From: CBDDIP01 sp965279405
Lineage (GTDB): Bacteria; Actinomycetota; Acidimicrobiia; Acidimicrobiales; Ilumatobacteraceae
Reading direction: 5' to 3'
Assembly (NCBI GenBank): GCA_965279405.1
Contig: OZ257157.1
Coordinates: 1,364,001 to 1,428,000, forward strand
DNA: 64,000 nucleotides
How positions within the stretch are numbered: the stretch's first letter is position 1; every line of letters starts with the position of its first letter. Below are positions 26,394 through 35,207 of the stretch, in pieces. The notes beneath the pieces are model-generated. The model was not told the origin of the DNA. It did no database searches and saw only the letters and a list, made by a program, of their open reading frames with translations. A program made the translations under genes and the position numbers.

Positions 26394-27563
26394 ATGGCTC
26401 ACTCGCTTCGCGGTTCCGCTGCAATCGTCGGTGCGGTCGACGCGGTATCGCCCACCGGCAAGCTGAACCGCACCGTCGCTCAACTCGAGGTCGACATGAT
26501 CGGCGCCGCACTCGCCGACGCCGGGCTGGCAGTCGGCGATGTCGACTGTGTCATGTCGACCAACGGAATGATGGCCTCGCTCGATCTCGCCGAGCGGATC
26601 GGTGTCACCGGTCGCTTCACGGACAGCACGATGACCGGTGGATCCAGCTTCGAGGTGCACGTCGAGCACGCTGCCGCGGCGATTGCCGCGGGCCTGTGCG
26701 AGGTCGCTGTCATCGTGTACGCGGCAACACCGCGCAGCGGCGCGAACCCGTTCGCCGGGGGATCGTCGGCCGACCGCGGTTCGGCCGCGTTCCAATGGGA
26801 TCTTCCCTACGGAACCGGGCTGCCGGCGGCCAGCTACAGCTTGGCAGCCCGGCGTCACATGCACGAGTTCGGAACCACGTCCGAACAACTGGCCCAGATC
26901 GCCGTGTCGTTCCGGGAGTGGGCGTCGAAGAACCCGAACGCGTACCTGCAGACGCCGATCACCATCGACGACGTGCTCGCCTCACCAGTAGTCGCCGAAC
27001 CGCTCCACAAGCTCGATTGCTGCCTCGTCACCGATGGCGCCGGAGCACTCGTCGTCACGTCTGCAGAAAGAGCCCGCGATCTCGCCCGACCGCCGGCCTA
27101 CATCCTCGGCACCGGCACTGCCCACACCCACGGCATGTCGATCAGTCAGATGCCCGACATCACCACCACCGGCGCGGCGATCTCCGGCCCGCAGGCGATG
27201 AAGATGGCCGGTGTCATGCATGCCGACATCGATGTCGTCGAGTTGTACGACAGCTTTACCATCACCGCTCTGATGACCCTCGAAGACCTCGGGTTCTGCG
27301 CGAAGGGCGAGGGCGGAGCCTTCGTCGCCGACGGTCGCCTCGGCCCGGGCGGTTCGCTGCCCACCAACACCAACGGTGGCGGACTGTCGTACACGCACCC
27401 CGGGATGTACGGGATGTTCGTCCTCGTCGAGGCCGTGCGCCAACTCCGTGGCGACAGTGGCGACCGTCAGGTGAGCGACGTCGACGTGGTCCTGGCCAAC
27501 GGCTGCGGCGGGCTCCTCTCGTGCACGTCCACCATCGTCCTCGGCACCGAAGCCACCATCTAG
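26394..27563 (+). CDS. SCPx/Ltp-type thiolase-fold protein lacking the nucleophilic Cys
   Basis: Thiolase-superfamily protein of 389 residues. At the nucleophile position (about residue 83) it reads MTGGSSFEVH, with no cysteine, and the usual HGG is NTNGGGLSY, so two catalytic residues of a classical thiolase are missing. CGGLLSCTSTIVLG closes the fold. It is followed after 10 bp by a DUF35 gene. By analogy with Ltp2-DUF35 it may be a retro-aldolase. The ATG at 26394 is the family-consistent start; a longer frame reads antisense-like sequence through the ligase end. Confidence 0.82.
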   Translation: MAHSLRGSAAIVGAVDAVSPTGKLNRTVAQLEVDMIGAALADAGLAVGDVDCVMSTNGMMASLDLAERIGVTGRFTDSTMTGGSSFEVHVEHAAAAIAAGLCEVAVIVYAATPRSGANPFAGGSSADRGSAAFQWDLPYGTGLPAASYSLAARRHMHEFGTTSEQLAQIAVSFREWASKNPNAYLQTPITIDDVLASPVVAEPLHKLDCCLVTDGAGALVVTSAERARDLARPPAYILGTGTAHTHGMSISQMPDITTTGAAISGPQAMKMAGVMHADIDVVELYDSFTITALMTLEDLGFCAKGEGGAFVADGRLGPGGSLPTNTNGGGLSYTHPGMYGMFVLVEAVRQLRGDSGDRQVSDVDVVLANGCGGLLSCTSTIVLGTEATI

Positions 27564-27573
27564 GAGCCCGACC

Positions 27574-27981
27574 ATGCCCCGCATCGAACCCACCCCCACG
27601 CCGTTGTCCCAGCCGTTCTGGGATGCCACACGAGACCGCCGGCTGCTCGCCCAACGATGTGCCATGTGCGATCGGTACATCTGGTACCCGCGCGAACATT
27701 GCCCAGGTTGCCTCCGCAGCGAACTGGAATGGGTCGAGCTGTCGGGAAACGGCACCATCTACACGTTCAATGTGATGCGCAAGCCCGGCAATCCAATGAT
27801 GGCCGACGCCGTGCCGTACGTCCTGGCGCTGGTCGACCTCGACGAGGGCGTGCGCATGACCACCAACATCGTCCACGTCAGCCCGGAGGAGGTGCGGTGT
27901 GGCCAACGCGTTTCGGTCGATTGGAGCATCCAACTCGACGACGGTCGATGTCTGCCCACCTTCGCACCTACTGTTCGATGA
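27574..27981 (+). CDS. DUF35 OB-fold/zinc-ribbon protein
   Basis: A 135-residue DUF35 protein. The four zinc-ribbon cysteines lie in CAMCDRYIWYPREHCPGC (about residues 29-46) and the OB fold starts at ELSGNGTIYTFNVM. AGGAG precedes the ATG. Immediate neighbour of the thiolase-fold protein, so it is the probable complex partner. Homologous to the protein at 4578-5030. Confidence 0.87.
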   Translation: MPRIEPTPTPLSQPFWDATRDRRLLAQRCAMCDRYIWYPREHCPGCLRSELEWVELSGNGTIYTFNVMRKPGNPMMADAVPYVLALVDLDEGVRMTTNIVHVSPEEVRCGQRVSVDWSIQLDDGRCLPTFAPTVR

Positions 27982-28051
27982 CCGCCGACGCGCACCTCGC
28001 CGATGCGACGGTTGGCCGCGAGGCCGGACCAGGGAAGTGAGGGACCCAGCG

Positions 28052-28867
28052 GTGCCGGAGGTCGGGATTCAACGTCATGGTCTCGTGGGCGTCGTCGAGA
28101 TGCGTCGCCCGCCCCACAACCATCTGGGTGACGGCGTGGTCGGTGAACTGGCAGCTGCCTTCGAGGACCTCGATGCCGATCCCGATTGTCGTGCGATCCT
28201 GCTCTGCGCCGAAGGAAGGTCCTTCTGCGCCGGCGCCGACTTCTCAGGACGACGTCCCGAGGCCGCGAACTTCGCGGGTGGCCGGGTCGACTACGGCGCC
28301 CCCGCACACGGTCGAGTCGACGATGTCGGCGCGGGATCGCTGTACCACGAAGCGCTGCGGTTGTTCGCGATCGGCACTCCGGTGATCGCAGCCGTTCACG
28401 GCGCAGCGATCGGAGGGGGTCTCGGGCTCACACTGGTCGCGGACCTTCGTGTCACCTGCAGAGAAGCGCGGTGGTCGGTGAACTTCAGCCGGCTCGGCTT
28501 CCACCCGGGATTCGCCCTCACATACACATTGCCTGAACTAGTGGGAATCCGTCATGCCCGTCGTCTCTTCTACACCGGGTGTCGCATCGACGGCGCCGAA
28601 GCCGCAGCGATCGGACTCGCCGACGAGTGTGTGCCGCAGGACGAGGTTCGGTCACGTGCTCTCGAGCTGGCCGAGGAGATCGCCTCGTCCGCACCCCTTG
28701 CCGTTCGGGCCATCAAGGCCACGCTCGACGGTGATCGTCTGGATCGCCTGCGGCGGGCGACCGACCACGAGCTCGCGGAACAAGTACGCCTGCTCGGAAC
28801 CGATGACGCGCGCGAAGGCATCGCTGCCTACGCGGAGCGTCGCACACCGAAGTTCGCGGCACGGTGA
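28052..28867 (+). CDS. Crotonase-family protein lacking both catalytic Glu
   Basis: Crotonase fold of 271 residues, with oxyanion-hole segment SFCAGADFSG. Where enoyl-CoA hydratases have GGGxEL and xPExxxG, this protein reads GGGLGLTLVADL and NFSRLGFHPGFALTYTL, so neither catalytic glutamate is present. Simple hydration is therefore doubtful; isomerase, thioesterase or C-C hydrolase activity are alternatives seen in the superfamily. The GTG at 28052 is preferred for its GAGGGA 7 nt upstream; a GTG at 28037 is in frame. Follows the DUF35 gene by 70 bp. Confidence 0.8.
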   Translation: MPEVGIQRHGLVGVVEMRRPPHNHLGDGVVGELAAAFEDLDADPDCRAILLCAEGRSFCAGADFSGRRPEAANFAGGRVDYGAPAHGRVDDVGAGSLYHEALRLFAIGTPVIAAVHGAAIGGGLGLTLVADLRVTCREARWSVNFSRLGFHPGFALTYTLPELVGIRHARRLFYTGCRIDGAEAAAIGLADECVPQDEVRSRALELAEEIASSAPLAVRAIKATLDGDRLDRLRRATDHELAEQVRLLGTDDAREGIAAYAERRTPKFAAR

Positions 28868-28900
28868 CGGCGTCGATGGATGATGAGAGATGAGCCGTCG

Positions 28901-29770
28901 ATGAAGAACCTCGATGGGAGGGTCGCGGTGGTCACCGGAGGCGCGAGCGGCATCGGCCGCGCTGTGGCAACAAAGTTCGCCGAGGCGGGGATGCGCGTCG
29001 TCCTGGCGGACATCCAGGAGGATGCGCTCGATCGAGCCGCGTCCGAGCTCGCAGCAGCAGGCCACCAGGTGATCGGCGTCCGCACCGACGTCTCGGTCGG
29101 GGAATCGGTCGAAGCGCTCGCCGCGACAGTGATGGCCGAGTTCGGTGCCGTGCACGTTCTCCACAACAACGCCGGTGTCGGCGTCGGCGGCTACATCTGG
29201 ACTCATACCCAGCGGGACTGGGAATGGGTCCTCGGTGTGAACCTCTGGGGCGTGATCCACGGCGTCCGTGTGTTCGTGCCGTTGATGATCTCCCAGGGCG
29301 AACCGGCCCACATCGTCAACACCGCGTCCATGGCCGGTCTCATCTCCGTGCCCGGTCTCGGTGCGTACAACGTCTCGAAGCACGGGGTCGTCACCTTGAG
29401 CGAGACGCTCGAACGCGACCTTCGAATTGCCGGTGTACCGATCGGCGTCTCGGTCCTGTGCCCGGGCCTGGTGATGACCAACATCTTCGAGTCCCACCGA
29501 AACCGGCCCGGCGACATATCCGACGAGGGCCAGGATCCCGGGTTGCTGGGGCTCACCGCAGCTGCCGACGGCCCTGCACGAGCCGACGCGCTCGAGTCCT
29601 TCGGCACCATGCTCACGCCGGAGCAGGTCGCAACAGCCGTGCTCGAGGCCGTCGTCGACGATCACTTCTACATCCTCACCCACCCCGAACCGGCCCGGTC
29701 CCTCGTCCGCTCTCGCGCGGACGACATCATCGAGGCCCGACATCCTTCACCGCTCCGGAGCCCCCCGTGA
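28901..29770 (+). CDS. Short-chain dehydrogenase/reductase
   Basis: Classical SDR of 289 residues (from the ATG at 28901; in-frame ATGs at 28880 and 28883 are alternatives). TGGASGIG near residue 14, NNAG, catalytic Tyr and Lys in YNVSKHG. Located directly before carboxylase genes, in the position of AtuB/AtuG SDRs of the acyclic-terpene pathway, where an alcohol or hydroxyacyl step would be catalysed. That functional link is inference from order only. Confidence 0.85.
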   Translation: MKNLDGRVAVVTGGASGIGRAVATKFAEAGMRVVLADIQEDALDRAASELAAAGHQVIGVRTDVSVGESVEALAATVMAEFGAVHVLHNNAGVGVGGYIWTHTQRDWEWVLGVNLWGVIHGVRVFVPLMISQGEPAHIVNTASMAGLISVPGLGAYNVSKHGVVTLSETLERDLRIAGVPIGVSVLCPGLVMTNIFESHRNRPGDISDEGQDPGLLGLTAAADGPARADALESFGTMLTPEQVATAVLEAVVDDHFYILTHPEPARSLVRSRADDIIEARHPSPLRSPP

Positions 29771-29834
29771 CCCATTCCACCTTCCGTCCGTGCAACCCTA
29801 CGAGCGATCACATGGCAGCGTCGTGAGATCGCCG

Positions 29835-31466
29835 ATGCTTGCTCCTCCGCTGCAGTCGACCATCGACACAGGCAGCGAGCGGTTCCGCCAGAACCGCGAC
29901 GACGCACTCGAGCAGGTGCAGGTCATCGACGAACTGCTCTCCCAGGCCGAGGCCGGCGGTGGCCCGACCGCGATCGCACGGATGCGCTCACGCGGCAAGA
30001 TGCCGATCCGCGAACGAATCGCCAATGTCCTCGATCCCGACACTCCGTTCCTCGAGATCAGCGCGCTGGCCGGGTACGGGTCGAGTTACACGATCGGCGG
30101 CGGCATGGTGATCGGTATCGGCATCATCGCCGGGACCGAGTGCGTCATCATGGGCAACGACCCATCCGTCCTCGGCGGGGCGCTCACTCCGTATTCCGGC
30201 AAGAAGTGGTCACGGGCGATCGAGATCGCCCGCGACAACCGCATCCCCTACGTGAGTTTCGTCGAATCCGCCGGCGCGGATCTCCGCATGGGCGGTGCCG
30301 GCAACGAAGGCCCGATGACCCAGACGACGCATTTCGCCGAGAGCGGCCGCCCGTTCTACGAGATGATTGAACTGTCCAAGCTGGGCATCCCATCCGTCTG
30401 CGTGGTGTTCGGGTCCTCCACCGCCGGCGGCGCCTATCAGCCCGGTCTGTCCGACTACGTGATCGTGGTCAAGGAGCAGTCGAAGATCTTCCTGGCAGGC
30501 CCACCGTTGGTGAAGATGGCCACTGGCGAGGATTCCGACGATGAGACTTTGGGTGGCGCGACGTTGCACGCCGAGACCTCCGGACTCGGTGACTACTTCG
30601 CCGACGACGAGATGGATGCGTTGCGCTTGTGCCGCGAGGTGGTCTCGCATCTCAATCGGCAGAAGCCGGGGCCGCTGGCGGCATCCGTTGTCGACGAACC
30701 CATCCACGATTCCGAGGAGCTCCTCGGGCTCGTCAGCCGCGACCTCCGGCAGCCCGTCGACGTACGCGACGTCATCGGCCGCGTCGTCGACGGTTCGCGC
30801 TTCGAGGAGTTCAAGCAACGCTGGGGTCCGACGATGGTCTGCGGTTGGGCCTCGATTCACGGCTATCCGGTCGGGATCCTCGGCAACAATGGCGTCATCT
30901 ATCCCGACGCTTCCCAGAAGGCAGCCCATTTCATCCAGCTGTGCAACCAGATCGACGTTCCGCTGGTGTTCCTGCAGAACGTCACCGGGTACATGGTCGG
31001 ACGGGACTTCGAGGCGGACGGGATCGTCAAGAAGGGTTCGCAGATGATCAACGCTGTCACCAACTCGACGGTGCCGCACCTCACCGTGATCATCGGTTCC
31101 AGCTATGGCGCAGGCACGTACGGGATGTCCGGGCGCGCCTTCGGCAATCGATTCACGTTCATCTGGCCGACCGCCAAGATCGCGGTCATGGGGCCCAAAC
31201 AGATCGCCGGTGTCATGTCGATCGTCCGCCGCACTCAAGCCGCCCGAAAGGGCATCGAGTTCGATGAGGAGGAGGACACGGCGATCGTGGCAATGGTGGA
31301 AGCAGCGCAGGAGAAGAGCTCGCTGGCACTCGCCGCCACCGGTGCCATCAGCGACGACGGGATCATCGACCCCCGAGACACCCGCACCATCCTCGGACTC
31401 TGCCTCTCCGTGGTCCGTAACCGCCCTATCGAGGGCGCCGAGACCTACGGAGTCTTCCGACTGTGA
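29835..31466 (+). CDS. Acyl-CoA carboxylase beta (carboxyltransferase) subunit, AtuC/LiuB-like
   Basis: Carboxyltransferase of 543 residues that moves CO2 from carboxybiotin to an acyl-CoA. Crotonase-like halves contain GGGMVIGIGIIAGTECVIMG and, in the second half, FLQNVTGYMVG and SYGAGTYGMSGRAFG, a pattern of methylcrotonyl-CoA and geranyl-CoA carboxylases. Adjacent AtuA and an AtuE/LiuC-type hydratase favour a branched 3-methyl-enoyl-CoA substrate such as geranyl-CoA or 3-methylcrotonyl-CoA over propionyl-CoA. Start is uncertain: ATG 29835 chosen, GTG 29790 is possible. Overlaps the alpha subunit by 4 bp. Confidence 0.9.
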   Translation: MLAPPLQSTIDTGSERFRQNRDDALEQVQVIDELLSQAEAGGGPTAIARMRSRGKMPIRERIANVLDPDTPFLEISALAGYGSSYTIGGGMVIGIGIIAGTECVIMGNDPSVLGGALTPYSGKKWSRAIEIARDNRIPYVSFVESAGADLRMGGAGNEGPMTQTTHFAESGRPFYEMIELSKLGIPSVCVVFGSSTAGGAYQPGLSDYVIVVKEQSKIFLAGPPLVKMATGEDSDDETLGGATLHAETSGLGDYFADDEMDALRLCREVVSHLNRQKPGPLAASVVDEPIHDSEELLGLVSRDLRQPVDVRDVIGRVVDGSRFEEFKQRWGPTMVCGWASIHGYPVGILGNNGVIYPDASQKAAHFIQLCNQIDVPLVFLQNVTGYMVGRDFEADGIVKKGSQMINAVTNSTVPHLTVIIGSSYGAGTYGMSGRAFGNRFTFIWPTAKIAVMGPKQIAGVMSIVRRTQAARKGIEFDEEEDTAIVAMVEAAQEKSSLALAATGAISDDGIIDPRDTRTILGLCLSVVRNRPIEGAETYGVFRL

Positions 31467-33433
31467 GCAGGCCCATCACCTCTGTCCTGGTCGCCAACCG
31501 CGGCGAGATCGCCCGGCGCGTCTTCCGGACTGCCCGCAGCATGGGCATTCGATGCATCGCCGTGTACGTCGATGCCGACGCGGACGCGCCGTTCGTCACC
31601 GAGGCCGACGAGGCGATCCGGCTCGACGACGGTGGCTACCTCGACGCGAGTTCGATCATTACCGCAGCAAGGTCGGCCGGCGCCGACGCCGTTCATCCCG
31701 GCTACGGCTTCCTATCCGAGAACGCAGAATTCGCCCGCAAGGTCACCGAGGCCGGCATCATCTGGGTGGGGCCGACACCGGACGTGATCGAAGCGATGGG
31801 CGACAAGCTCGCCGCAAAGCGGATCGCCGTGGCGGCCGGAGTGCCGACGCTGCCCTCCTCGGATGATCCGTCGAATTCGGACGCTGTCGGGTTCCCGTTG
31901 CTCGTCAAGGCCGCCGCGGGTGGCGGTGGCAAGGGAATGCGCATCGTCGAGTCCGCCGCCGATCTCGACACGTCGGTCGCCTCGGCCCAGCGTGAGGCGA
32001 CGAACGCTTTCGGAGACGGCCGGGTTTTCCTCGAGCGGTACGTGCCCCGCGCCCGGCACATCGAGATCCAGATCCTCGGCGACGCGCACGGCGGGCTTGT
32101 GCATCTCGGCGAACGCGAGTGCTCGATCCAGCGTCGTCACCAGAAGATCATCGAGGAGAGCCCGTCGCCTGCGGTCGACGGGCCGCTCCGGGCGGCGATG
32201 GGTGCCGCTGCGCTGAGCCTCGCGGCGAATCTGGGCTACCAGTCGGCCGGCACCGTCGAGTTCCTGTTTGACGACGCGACCGGCGAGTTCTTCTTTCTGG
32301 AGGTGAACACCCGTCTCCAGGTGGAGCATCCGGTCACCGAAGCGGTGACCGGGATCGACCTGGTCCGCGAACAGTTCCGGATCGCCGCAGGCGACGCATT
32401 GGGCTACGACCAGACCGATGTCACCTTCACAGGGCACGCCATCGAGGCCCGACTCTACGCCGAGGACCCGTCCAACGGGTTCCTTCCCGCAACCGGGACG
32501 TTGACAGCGTATGTCGAGCCCTCGAACCCAGAGGTGCGCTGGGACAGCGGCGTCGAGGCCGGATCGGTGGTCGGCGTCCGTTTCGACCCCATGCTCGCCA
32601 AGGTCATCGCACACGCCCCGACACGGGCAGAGGCAGCAGGGCGACTCGCGTTGGCGCTTGATCGACTCCACATCGGCGGCGTCGTCACCAACCGTGCCTT
32701 CCTCGCGGCCACACTTCGCCATGAAGCGTTCCTCTCCGGCGCCACCACGACCGACTTCATCGAACGAACCGCACGGGAACGGGCGCCGAGCCCCGACGAC
32801 GCCGCAGAACGTCGAGCGGCCGTGGCCGCTGCCCTCTGGATACAGGGCAGGAACCGCCACGAAGCCCCGGTCTGGGAAGGCCTGCCCTCTGGTTGGCGCA
32901 ATGGCCCGATGCCACCGCAGTCGGTGTCGCTCCGGCACGGCGATGAGGTGCTCGTCATCAGGTATCACTTCCGGCGTGACGGCGCAGTCGCGCTCGATGG
33001 CGGCGAAGGAGGAGGAGACCACGGACTCGCCCGCATCCACAACTGGAGGGTCGACGGAATCGACATCGAGATCGACGGTCGTCGCAGCGACGTGCGGGTC
33101 ACCGACGACGGTGCTCGGATCCATGTGCAGTCGCTGCACGGGACGCTCACCTTCGATGTGCTCCCGCGCTTCACACCCCCCGCCGGGGACGACGTCGGCG
33201 GCGGTGGACTGTCCGCCCCGATGCCTGGTGCGGTGCTGGATGTGCGGTGTGCTGTCGGGGACTCCGTCGCCGCCCGACAGGTGCTGGTCGTGCTCGAAGC
33301 AATGAAGATGGAGCACCATGTCAGCGCGCCATTCGATGGGGTCGTCAGCGAGGTTCGAGTGCAGATCGGCGATCAAGTCCAAAATGGTGCGGTGCTGCTC
33401 GTCATCGAGGCGCACATCGGAGGCGATCTCTGA
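31463..33433 (+). CDS. Biotin carboxylase/biotin carrier alpha subunit, AtuF/LiuD-like
   Basis: A 656-residue subunit. Biotin carboxylase domain 1 to about 450 with VLVANRGEIARRVFRTAR, ATP-grasp GGGGKGMRIV and LEVNTRLQVEHPVTE; a middle BT domain; and a C-terminal biotinyl domain with the biotinylated Lys in EAMKMEHH (about residue 618). It carboxylates its own biotin with ATP and bicarbonate for the beta subunit. GTG start overlapping the beta stop, and its own stop overlaps AtuA's ATG (TGATG). Depends on biotin, for which bioY is in the window. Confidence 0.93.
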   Translation: MSRPITSVLVANRGEIARRVFRTARSMGIRCIAVYVDADADAPFVTEADEAIRLDDGGYLDASSIITAARSAGADAVHPGYGFLSENAEFARKVTEAGIIWVGPTPDVIEAMGDKLAAKRIAVAAGVPTLPSSDDPSNSDAVGFPLLVKAAAGGGGKGMRIVESAADLDTSVASAQREATNAFGDGRVFLERYVPRARHIEIQILGDAHGGLVHLGERECSIQRRHQKIIEESPSPAVDGPLRAAMGAAALSLAANLGYQSAGTVEFLFDDATGEFFFLEVNTRLQVEHPVTEAVTGIDLVREQFRIAAGDALGYDQTDVTFTGHAIEARLYAEDPSNGFLPATGTLTAYVEPSNPEVRWDSGVEAGSVVGVRFDPMLAKVIAHAPTRAEAAGRLALALDRLHIGGVVTNRAFLAATLRHEAFLSGATTTDFIERTARERAPSPDDAAERRAAVAAALWIQGRNRHEAPVWEGLPSGWRNGPMPPQSVSLRHGDEVLVIRYHFRRDGAVALDGGEGGGDHGLARIHNWRVDGIDIEIDGRRSDVRVTDDGARIHVQSLHGTLTFDVLPRFTPPAGDDVGGGGLSAPMPGAVLDVRCAVGDSVAARQVLVVLEAMKMEHHVSAPFDGVVSEVRVQIGDQVQNGAVLLVIEAHIGGDL

Positions 33434-35205
33434 TGGCCGACCCGATCCGCATCGCCAACTGCTCCGGATTCTACGGCGACCGCCTGGCCGCGGCCCGCGA
33501 GATGGTCGATGGCGGACACATCGATGTGCTCACCGGCGACTGGCTGGCCGAACTCACCATGCTCATCCTCCAGCGGACACGTGCCAAGCACCCGCGCGGC
33601 GGGTACGCACGCAGCTTCGTGACACAGATGGAACAGGTGATGGGTACTTGCCTCGACCGCGGCATCAAGGTGGTGTCGAACGCCGGGGGCCTCGACCCGG
33701 ACGCGTGCGCGGAGGCAGTTGCAGAGGTGGCCGGAAGGCTTGGCCTTTCGCCGACCATCGCGTACGTCAACGGCGACGACATCCTTGGCCGACTCGACGA
33801 GTTCGTCGCTGCGGGGATCGACCTTGCTCACTTCGACACCGGCGAGCCCATCGGCGACACGTCTCGGTTCATCACCGCGAACGCCTATCTCGGTTGCTGG
33901 GGCATCGTCGAGGCCTTGAACCGTGGCGCAGACATCGTCGTCACTGGACGCACGACCGACGCAGCCGTCGTGTGCGGCCCGGCAGCCTGGTACCACGGCT
34001 GGGCGCGTGACGATTGGGACCAGCTCGCCGGAGCCGTCGCCGCCGGGCACATCATCGAGTGCGGCACACAGGCGACCGGCGGCAACTACTCGTTCTTCAC
34101 CGAGGTCGAGGGACTCGTTCATACCGGGTTCCCCTGGGCGGAGGTCGCATCCGACGGTTCGTCGGTCATCGGCAAACACGACGGGACCGGCGGGCAGGTC
34201 TCGGTTGGTACTGTCACCTCCCAACTGCTGTACGAGATCGCGTCGCCGGCATACCTCGGCCCCGACGTCACGGCCAGGTTCGACACCATCGAACTGGACC
34301 AGGTCGGTCCAGATCGTGTCCGGGTCAGCGGCACAAAGGGCGAGCCGCCGCCGACGACGCTGAAGGTGGCGATGAACGAGGTCGGCGGTTTCCGCAACGA
34401 GGTCGGCATCGGCCTCGTGGGGCTCGACATCGACGCCAAGGCCGCGCTGGTCGAGGCTGCCTTCTGGGCGGCGCTCCCGTACCAGCCGTCCGACTACGCG
34501 AGCGTGTCCACACGTCTGGTACGCACCGACAAGGCCGACCCCGCCACGAACGAAGAGGCGACCGCCGTGTGGCGCCTCTCGCTCAAGGATCCCGACGAGC
34601 GCAAGGTCGGTCGCGTCGTGTTCAACGCCACGGTCGAACTCGGCCTGTCCACGATCCCAGGCTTCACCGGAATCGGCGGCGGCGGCCAACAGGCCCAGCC
34701 CTACGGCGTGTACCGGCCGGCGGTGGTGCCAGCTGATCTCGTACCGCAACACGTGGTCGTGCTGGGCGGCGACCGGACGGTGGTCGACTCGGTGGCGCCG
34801 TACCCCGACCGGACGGTCGATGTCGATCCCCGTCCCGGCCCCACCGTCAGTGCCCCGACCGAACCGACGCGGCGAGCGCCCATCGGCACCATCATCGGCA
34901 GCCGTTCGGGCGACAAGGGCGGCAACGCAAACCTCGGCGTGTTCGCCCGGTCCGACGAAGCATGGGCGTGGCTCGATCGGTTCCTCACGCTCGACAAGCT
35001 CCGCGAGCTGCTCCCCGAAACCGCCTCCTACGTCATCGATCGTCATCGACTCCCTTCGATCCGATCCCTGAACTTCGTCATCCACGGGCTGCTCGAGGAA
35101 GGTGTCGCGGCTTCCACTCGCCGCGACCCCCAGGCGAAGAGCCTCGGCGAGTGGCTTCGCGCACGATTCGTCGACATCCCCGCCTCTCTCCTGCAAGGAA
35201 CTTGA
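33433..35205 (+). CDS. AtuA-family protein (DUF1446), acyclic terpene utilisation
   Basis: A 590-residue AtuA-family protein. The N-terminal core begins IRIANCSGFYGDR and includes VVSNAGGLDP and VVTGRTTDAAVVCGP. A C-terminal domain of about 110 residues begins near IGTIIGSRSGDKGGNANLG, the small AtuA-associated ferredoxin-like fold, so the form here is a fusion of the two parts. AtuA is required for citronellol/geraniol growth in Pseudomonas, but its reaction is unknown. Placed between the carboxylase and an acyl-CoA dehydrogenase, it argues for an Atu-like pathway rather than plain leucine catabolism. Confidence 0.85.
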   Translation: MADPIRIANCSGFYGDRLAAAREMVDGGHIDVLTGDWLAELTMLILQRTRAKHPRGGYARSFVTQMEQVMGTCLDRGIKVVSNAGGLDPDACAEAVAEVAGRLGLSPTIAYVNGDDILGRLDEFVAAGIDLAHFDTGEPIGDTSRFITANAYLGCWGIVEALNRGADIVVTGRTTDAAVVCGPAAWYHGWARDDWDQLAGAVAAGHIIECGTQATGGNYSFFTEVEGLVHTGFPWAEVASDGSSVIGKHDGTGGQVSVGTVTSQLLYEIASPAYLGPDVTARFDTIELDQVGPDRVRVSGTKGEPPPTTLKVAMNEVGGFRNEVGIGLVGLDIDAKAALVEAAFWAALPYQPSDYASVSTRLVRTDKADPATNEEATAVWRLSLKDPDERKVGRVVFNATVELGLSTIPGFTGIGGGGQQAQPYGVYRPAVVPADLVPQHVVVLGGDRTVVDSVAPYPDRTVDVDPRPGPTVSAPTEPTRRAPIGTIIGSRSGDKGGNANLGVFARSDEAWAWLDRFLTLDKLRELLPETASYVIDRHRLPSIRSLNFVIHGLLEEGVAASTRRDPQAKSLGEWLRARFVDIPASLLQGT

Positions 35206-35207
35206 CC

